A DNA stretch of 48,080 nucleotides from DUZB01 sp964407525 (GTDB taxonomy: Bacteria > Desulfobacterota > DSM-4660 > Desulfatiglandales > Desulfatiglandaceae), in NCBI GenBank assembly GCA_964407525.1, contig CAYOWC010000008.1, positions 1 through 48,080 of the forward strand. Direction: 5' to 3'. The stretch's first letter is position 1, and each line of letters starts with the position of its first letter. Positions 43,192 through 48,080 of this stretch are shown in pieces. The notes below the pieces were generated by a model. It did no database searches and was not told the origin of the DNA. It worked only from the letters and a program-made list of their open reading frames with translations. A program made the position numbers and the translations under genes.

Positions 43192-44421
43192 ATGGAAACC
43201 AGAAGAACAGGTTATATGGCTGCGTGGGCTGCAATCATCAGCCTCGTACTTTTTTTTACCCTGAGCAACTTTGTCCTTGCAAAACCGTCCATCCATGTAG
43301 CAGTGAAGGGCGACTCTCTCAAGACCATCAGCGAAGCCTATTACGGCAACCCGGATTTATGGCGGGAACTCTGGCAGATCAACCCATCCATTGTGAATCC
43401 AAATCGGGTTGAACCTGGTTTTGCCGTGATGCTTTTCTCCACGAATTCTGAAGATGATACGCCCCGAGAGGTCGCAAAAAAAGACGTGGAACTTTTGTCC
43501 ATGGTAAATAATTCTACCTCTCTTAAAAATACACGCATCGACGTCTCAAGCTATGCTAATGTGAATACTTTGGGCTTTCTATCTCCAGGAGGGGTAACCC
43601 CCTGTGGATCGATCATCTCAGACGAAACGGAAAGGATCTTTCTGGCGGAAGGAGATATGGGTGTCGTCGTTTTTGAAAAGGGGGTTCACATCAAGCCAGG
43701 CGATGCCTTCAACGTTTACCAAAGTTCCCAGCCCATTCGCCACCCCATTACCGGCGAAGCAGCTGGATACAATATTTCCTTCTTGGGCAAAATTGTTGTA
43801 AAGAACAAGGTGAGGGACAATGTGTACCAGGCTGAAATCATGGAGAGCTACCGGACTATCAGAGTTGGCGATCCCCTTATTCCCTTCACCCCAGTGTCTT
43901 ACTGCGTTCAGATCCAAGAACTCGACTGGGATTTACTGGAAAGGAATGACAGCCTGATTTTTTCCATTGTCGAGGCAAAGGATTTGCAGGACATCCTTGG
44001 GAAGTTTTCAGTGATATATTTAGACAGGGGTTATAAACAGGGTATCCGCAGAGGAAATTTTTTTCAGGTGGTTGACAAAGGAGATGCACAACGACAAGAG
44101 ATCCCAAATCTCCCATACCTGATTCGAGGCTATGTACTGATCCTTGAATCACAATCTGATACTTCTACAGGTGTGGTTGTTTATGCGACCAGAAATTTCC
44201 AGCCTGGTTCCCTGCTGAGAGCTGTTGACCTGAAAAAGGCTTTTTTCGAGATCCTTTTGACATACAAAAAAGAGTTTCGAGAAATCGTAATCGAAAAAGG
44301 AACCAGGAATTTGAACCTGCTCGAAATTCTGGCAAGACTTGACAGGGATCTAGAACCCAAACCAGATATACCTGAGGGCCTGCGCGTTCTCATGCATATG
44401 CCGAGATGTTCCATTGAATAG
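43192..44421 (+). CDS. LysM-domain exported protein
   Basis: 409 residues. The signal peptide ends near FVLA-KP. A single LysM domain (about 34-82: IHVAVKGDSLKTISEAYYGNPDLWRELWQINPSI) binds peptidoglycan. The remaining 320 residues, with repeated beta-rich segments such as HIKPGDAFNVYQS and YKQGIRRGNFFQVV, are unrecognised, but this layout of LysM plus repeated beta modules is common in Desulfobacterota exported proteins. It acts in the periplasm at the cell wall. AAGGAGCAATT precedes the ATG. A dispersed palindrome follows. Confidence 0.82.
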   Translation: METRRTGYMAAWAAIISLVLFFTLSNFVLAKPSIHVAVKGDSLKTISEAYYGNPDLWRELWQINPSIVNPNRVEPGFAVMLFSTNSEDDTPREVAKKDVELLSMVNNSTSLKNTRIDVSSYANVNTLGFLSPGGVTPCGSIISDETERIFLAEGDMGVVVFEKGVHIKPGDAFNVYQSSQPIRHPITGEAAGYNISFLGKIVVKNKVRDNVYQAEIMESYRTIRVGDPLIPFTPVSYCVQIQELDWDLLERNDSLIFSIVEAKDLQDILGKFSVIYLDRGYKQGIRRGNFFQVVDKGDAQRQEIPNLPYLIRGYVLILESQSDTSTGVVVYATRNFQPGSLLRAVDLKKAFFEILLTYKKEFREIVIEKGTRNLNLLEILARLDRDLEPKPDIPEGLRVLMHMPRCSIE

Positions 44422-44596
44422 CACCTAAAAGCTGCAATTAGCGGTTAGCCGTTAGCTCTTAGCCCTACAATATAAGTCGTTTACGGAGAAACAGCTCAGC
44501 ATCAAAAAGTGAAAGTTGCCATACAGGAAAAACTAATACAACTCATTTACATCATTAAGCTAACGGCTAATAGCTTAAAAGCTGATTGCTGCTTTT
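44422..44596. repeat. dispersed palindromic element, copy 3
   Basis: It begins CACCTAAAAG like copy 1. The left arm is GCAATTAGCGGTTAGCCGTT, and the right arm, read in complement, is GCAATCAGC...AGCTATTAGCCGTTAGC. The interior ACAATATAAGTCGTTTACGG parallels copy 1 (ACAATATCAGCTATTTACGG). It occupies most of the gap before dprA. Confidence 0.7.
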
Positions 44597-44623
44597 GGGT
44601 AGCATAATTGCCCCCCATCACAT

Positions 44624-45730
44624 ATGACCGAATGGCAAAACAAAATTCTGCCGTGGTTATCCCTCCACATGATTCCCCGGCTTGGCAATACGGTAATCGG
44701 CAGGCTTATAGAGAAATTCGGCACCCCTGAGAGGGTTTTTGACGCGGATATGCCTGAATTGCTGAAAATAGTGGGAATGAAACCCCAGATTGCTCGAAAG
44801 ATTGTAGACCGGACTTCCATTGGAACTGCAGAAAATGAACTCAAAAAAGTTAAAGCCTCAGGGGCAAGAATTATTACGTATGCAGACTCTTCCTACCCGG
44901 AGCTTCTAAAACATATCCACAATCCTCCGTTTGTTCTTTATGCGAAAGGAATGGATTTTCCGAAGGAAAGGCTCTCAATCGCTCTCGTAGGATCGAGAAA
45001 CCCCACCCATTACGGCAACGAAGCCGCCGAAACATTCGGCTTTGATTTTGCTGCAAGAGGAGTAACCGTTATTTCCGGTATGGCCAGAGGGATTGATTCT
45101 GCAGCGCATATGGGGTGTCTGAGAGGTGGTGGTTTCACAGTTGCCGTAATCGGGACAGGGATAGACGTGGTTTATCCATCAGAAAATAAAAAACTATTCA
45201 AACAGATTTCCGAAAATGGGATGATTCTTTCGGAATTCCGGATGGGAAGTCCTCCCGAACCATGGAATTTTCCCATGCGCAATCGTATCATAAGTGGCTT
45301 GTGCGAAGGAACCGTAGTTGTAGAAGCTACCAAAAAAAGTGGCTCTCTTATAACGGCTTCGTTGGCACTGGAACAGAACCGAGAAGTTTTTGCAATTCCC
45401 GGAAGCATACACTCCTTCAAGAGCACGGGAACCCATCATCTCATAAAACAGGGGGCTTGCCTGGTTGAAAAGGCCGATGATGTCCTGGAAGAAATCGGAT
45501 TCTCAGAGAAATTCAAAAAAAGAACGATTGAAAAAACAAATGGCGGTATCCCACCAGATATGAACACCCTTGAAAAAAAAATTTACGAGATACTGGGTGA
45601 TTATCCTGTTCATATGGACCATATCGTGAGAGAAGTGAAACTTGCGGCAGGTGAAACAGCCGGCATCCTGATGGAAATGGAACTGAAGGGCCTGATCAAA
45701 CAGCTTCCCGGCAAGATGTTCGTATTGTAA
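44624..45730 (+). CDS. dprA: DNA-processing protein DprA
   Basis: 368 residues: an N-terminal helix-hairpin-helix region (MIPRLGNTVIGRLIEKFG), the Rossmann-like DprA domain (ALVGSRNPTHYG, VISGMARGIDSAAH, VIGTGIDVVYPSENK, FPMRNRIISGL), and a C-terminal winged helix (about 300-365). It loads RecA on incoming single-stranded DNA during transformation. It lies 40 bp upstream of topA, a frequent pairing. No clear SD precedes the ATG. Confidence 0.95.
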   Translation: MTEWQNKILPWLSLHMIPRLGNTVIGRLIEKFGTPERVFDADMPELLKIVGMKPQIARKIVDRTSIGTAENELKKVKASGARIITYADSSYPELLKHIHNPPFVLYAKGMDFPKERLSIALVGSRNPTHYGNEAAETFGFDFAARGVTVISGMARGIDSAAHMGCLRGGGFTVAVIGTGIDVVYPSENKKLFKQISENGMILSEFRMGSPPEPWNFPMRNRIISGLCEGTVVVEATKKSGSLITASLALEQNREVFAIPGSIHSFKSTGTHHLIKQGACLVEKADDVLEEIGFSEKFKKRTIEKTNGGIPPDMNTLEKKIYEILGDYPVHMDHIVREVKLAAGETAGILMEMELKGLIKQLPGKMFVL

Positions 45731-45770
45731 ACAAACACTGAACAACACAACGAGGTTTGTATACCCACAA

Positions 45771-48050
45771 ATGGCAAACAACTTATTGATTATCGAATCC
45801 CCGGCAAAAGCAAGAACCATTAAGAAATATTTGGGACCTGATTTCAACATCATGGCTTCCGTAGGACATGTAAAAGATCTTCCGGTCAACAAGCTGGGAG
45901 TTGACCTTGATAAAAATTTTGAGCCCCATTATGTCACCATCAAAGGAAAGGGGAATATTTTAAAGGAACTGAAATCTGCAGGATCCAAAGCCGACGTCAT
46001 ATATCTGGCGCCTGACCCCGACCGGGAAGGGGAAGCGATCGCCTGGCATATCGCCCAGGAACTCACCAAAGGGAAAAAGAAAAAGAGCATTTTTCGCGTT
46101 TTGTTCAATGAACTAACGGCAAAAGCGATTCGAGAGGCGGTTGCATCACCGAAAACCCTGGACATGGACAAATTCGAATCCCAGCAGGCGAGGCGCATCC
46201 TGGACCGTCTTGTGGGATATCAGATCTCCCCGCTTCTGTGGAAAAAGGTGAAGCGAGGCCTGAGTGCGGGAAGGGTACAATCCGTCGCCGTAAAAATGAT
46301 ATGTGATCGGGAACGGGAAATACAGGCATTTGAACCCCGCGAATACTGGTCCCTGACCGCCCGCTTGAAAGCGAACAATCCACCACCCTTTGACGCCAAA
46401 TTCTTTCGCTACAAAGGGAAAAAAACTGATCTGGCCAATGAAGAACAGACCCTCGGGATTGTGTCCGAAATTGAAGGTCTTCCTTTCGAGGTTTCAAAGG
46501 TTATCAAAAAACGAACGAGAAAAAATCCTTCTCCCCCATTTATTACCAGCCTTCTTCAGCAGGAGGCTTTCCAAAGTCTCCGATATCCGGCAAAAAAAAC
46601 CATGTTCATTGCCCAGAGTCTTTACGAAGGGGTGGCTCTGGGAGAGAGGGGGCAGGTGGGCCTCATCACCTATATGAGGACTGACTCTTTCAATCTGTCA
46701 GATGATGCCATTAAGGAAGCAAGGGATTACATTGGGAAAAGTTTTGGGAAAGATTACCTTCCGGGAAAGCCGAACCACTTTAAAAGTCGTAAGGGTTCAC
46801 AGGAAGCCCATGAAGCCATTCGTCCAACTTCTGTCGAACTGGAACCAGAATCCATATCTGCCTATCTCAACAAGGAACAGCTTGCCCTATATAAATTGAT
46901 ATGGACACGGTTTGTGGCATGCCAGATGAGTTCAGCTCAGTTAGACAAAACGCAGGTGGAAATCAACGCGGGAAATACCGGATTCAGAGCAACCGGTTCA
47001 GTGATGGTTTTCAAAGGTTTTACCGTTCTCTACCAGGAAAAAGTGAACTCATCCCGCAAAGAAAAGGAGACGGAGCTTCCTCCATTAAAAGAAGGGCAGG
47101 TTCTTACCCTCATGAAACTGGATCCGGCACAACATTTTACCCAGCCTCCGCCACGATTTACCGAGGCATCTCTCATCAAAGCCCTGGAAGAAAACGGTAT
47201 CGGCAGACCTTCGACCTACGCGGCCATCCTCGCCAATATCAGCGGAAGGGAATATGTTTCCGTCGAGAAAAGAAAATTTTCCCCTACGGAGCTGGGGTTT
47301 CTCGTGACCGATCTCTTAGTAGCCAATTTTCCCGATATTGTAAATACCGCGTTTACAGCACAAATGGAAAACGATCTGGACAAAATTGAGCAGGGACAGG
47401 CAAAATGGACAGATGTCTTGGGAAATTTCTATCAATCCTTTGAAAAGGATCTGGAAAAGGCAAACGAAGGAATGAAAGGAGAAGTCCCTACGGAAGTCTC
47501 CTGCCCCGAGTGCAACAAGCCCATGGCCATCAAATCGGGCCGAAACGGGATCTTTTTGGCATGCACCGGATATCCCGATTGTAAACACACCAGCAATTTC
47601 TCAAGAGACGAAAAAGGCCGGATCATTCCTGAAATCCCGACCAAATCGGAAGAAACCCAAGGGGTCTGTGAAAAATGCGGCAAGCCGATGGTCAAAAAGA
47701 ACGGAAGATACGGTCCTTTTGTCGCCTGCTCAGGGTTTCCGGAATGCAAGAATATATGGGCATCCAAACCGTCCAGTACCGGGGTGCCGTGCCCGGAAGA
47801 AGGATGCAAAGGGGATCTGGTAAAAAAGCAGTCCAAAAAGGGCCGTGAGTTTTACTCGTGCAGCGAATATCCCAAATGCCGGTTCGCCATGTGGGACGAA
47901 CCTTTTGACGACAAATGCCCGAAATGCGGAACAGAAGTATTGGGTATAAAGAGGAGAAAGACTTCGGATTCTGTCATAGCCTGCAGAAAGAAAGGCTGTG
48001 GTTTTACAAAGCCACTCCCGGAAAACGTAGAGCCCAAAAAAAGCAATTAA
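45771..48050 (+). CDS. topA: DNA topoisomerase I
   Basis: 759 residues. The Toprim domain begins LLIIESPAKARTIKKYLG and contains APDPDREGEAIAWH (acidic Mg2+ residues). The active-site Tyr lies in LITYMRTDS. After the core come four C-terminal zinc-ribbon units, each with Cys pairs: CPEC..CTGYPDC, CEKC..CSGFPEC, CPEEGC..CSEYPKC and CPKC..CRKKGC. It relaxes negative supercoils. GAGGT lies rather far (about 15 bp) before the ATG. The gene is complete, ending 30 bp before the window edge. Confidence 0.96.
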   Translation: MANNLLIIESPAKARTIKKYLGPDFNIMASVGHVKDLPVNKLGVDLDKNFEPHYVTIKGKGNILKELKSAGSKADVIYLAPDPDREGEAIAWHIAQELTKGKKKKSIFRVLFNELTAKAIREAVASPKTLDMDKFESQQARRILDRLVGYQISPLLWKKVKRGLSAGRVQSVAVKMICDREREIQAFEPREYWSLTARLKANNPPPFDAKFFRYKGKKTDLANEEQTLGIVSEIEGLPFEVSKVIKKRTRKNPSPPFITSLLQQEAFQSLRYPAKKTMFIAQSLYEGVALGERGQVGLITYMRTDSFNLSDDAIKEARDYIGKSFGKDYLPGKPNHFKSRKGSQEAHEAIRPTSVELEPESISAYLNKEQLALYKLIWTRFVACQMSSAQLDKTQVEINAGNTGFRATGSVMVFKGFTVLYQEKVNSSRKEKETELPPLKEGQVLTLMKLDPAQHFTQPPPRFTEASLIKALEENGIGRPSTYAAILANISGREYVSVEKRKFSPTELGFLVTDLLVANFPDIVNTAFTAQMENDLDKIEQGQAKWTDVLGNFYQSFEKDLEKANEGMKGEVPTEVSCPECNKPMAIKSGRNGIFLACTGYPDCKHTSNFSRDEKGRIIPEIPTKSEETQGVCEKCGKPMVKKNGRYGPFVACSGFPECKNIWASKPSSTGVPCPEEGCKGDLVKKQSKKGREFYSCSEYPKCRFAMWDEPFDDKCPKCGTEVLGIKRRKTSDSVIACRKKGCGFTKPLPENVEPKKSN

Positions 48051-48080
48051 CCAAACGAAATCATGAATTTTTCTGTTGCA

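Overview
The window looks like a chromosomal segment of an anaerobic, aromatic-compound-degrading bacterium of the Desulfobacterota (former Deltaproteobacteria, Syntrophus / Desulfatiglans-like). This placement is an inference. It rests on a benzoyl-CoA lower-pathway cluster (had, bamA/oah, dch), a sodium-pumping biotin decarboxylase locus, a two-subunit B12-dependent methylmalonyl-CoA mutase, hopanoid genes (hpnN-like, hpnH) and two large multiheme c-type cytochromes. No rRNA or other taxonomic marker is present, so the genus cannot be fixed.

Layout: 1-928 is a regulatory region with a near-consensus sigma-54 promoter, upstream tandem repeats, a 26-codon membrane-peptide ORF and a sigma-70 promoter overlapped by palindromes. 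929-4929 holds SDR-had-bamA-(terminator)-dch, which carries cyclohexadienoyl-CoA through ring opening to 3-hydroxypimelyl-CoA. The gene order is the reverse of the reaction order. 5266-10408 holds aconitase, NADP-type isocitrate dehydrogenase and Si-type citrate synthase. 10603-16738 holds methylmalonyl-CoA mutase (separate B12 and catalytic subunits) plus a split Na+-translocating decarboxylase: membrane subunit and a gamma-like protein on +, carboxyltransferase and biotin carrier on -. 16990-24319 holds pilC-like and pilS-like genes, a fused radical SAM protein, RNase G and a small zinc-ribbon protein. tRNA-Thr(CGT) and pyrF follow. 26256-32874 is a probable hopanoid-lipid locus (HpnN-like RND exporter, PhnD-like binding protein, TPR lipoprotein, HpnH, second radical SAM). 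33036-38054 is smc-ftsY-thioesterase on the minus strand. 38361-41950 encodes two related multiheme cytochromes. 42303-48050 holds an MBL hydrolase, a LysM protein, dprA and topA.

Together the metabolic genes fit oxidation of aromatic acids: ring hydration, dehydrogenation and hydrolytic opening, then beta-oxidation (genes not here), with acetyl-CoA entering an oxidative TCA branch. Methylmalonyl-CoA/succinyl-CoA interconversion is coupled to a sodium gradient, and reducing equivalents may leave through periplasmic cytochromes.

The intergenic regions are unusual. Many are filled by non-coding elements with imperfect terminal inverted repeats built from short tandem words. One family occurs three times in the window with recognisable internal similarity. 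The strongest candidates for something undescribed are the hopanoid-associated transport/radical SAM module, the paired 10- and 11/12-heme cytochromes, the sigma-54-driven micro-ORF ahead of the benzoyl-CoA genes, the hybrid gamma-like decarboxylase subunit, and the dispersed palindromic elements.
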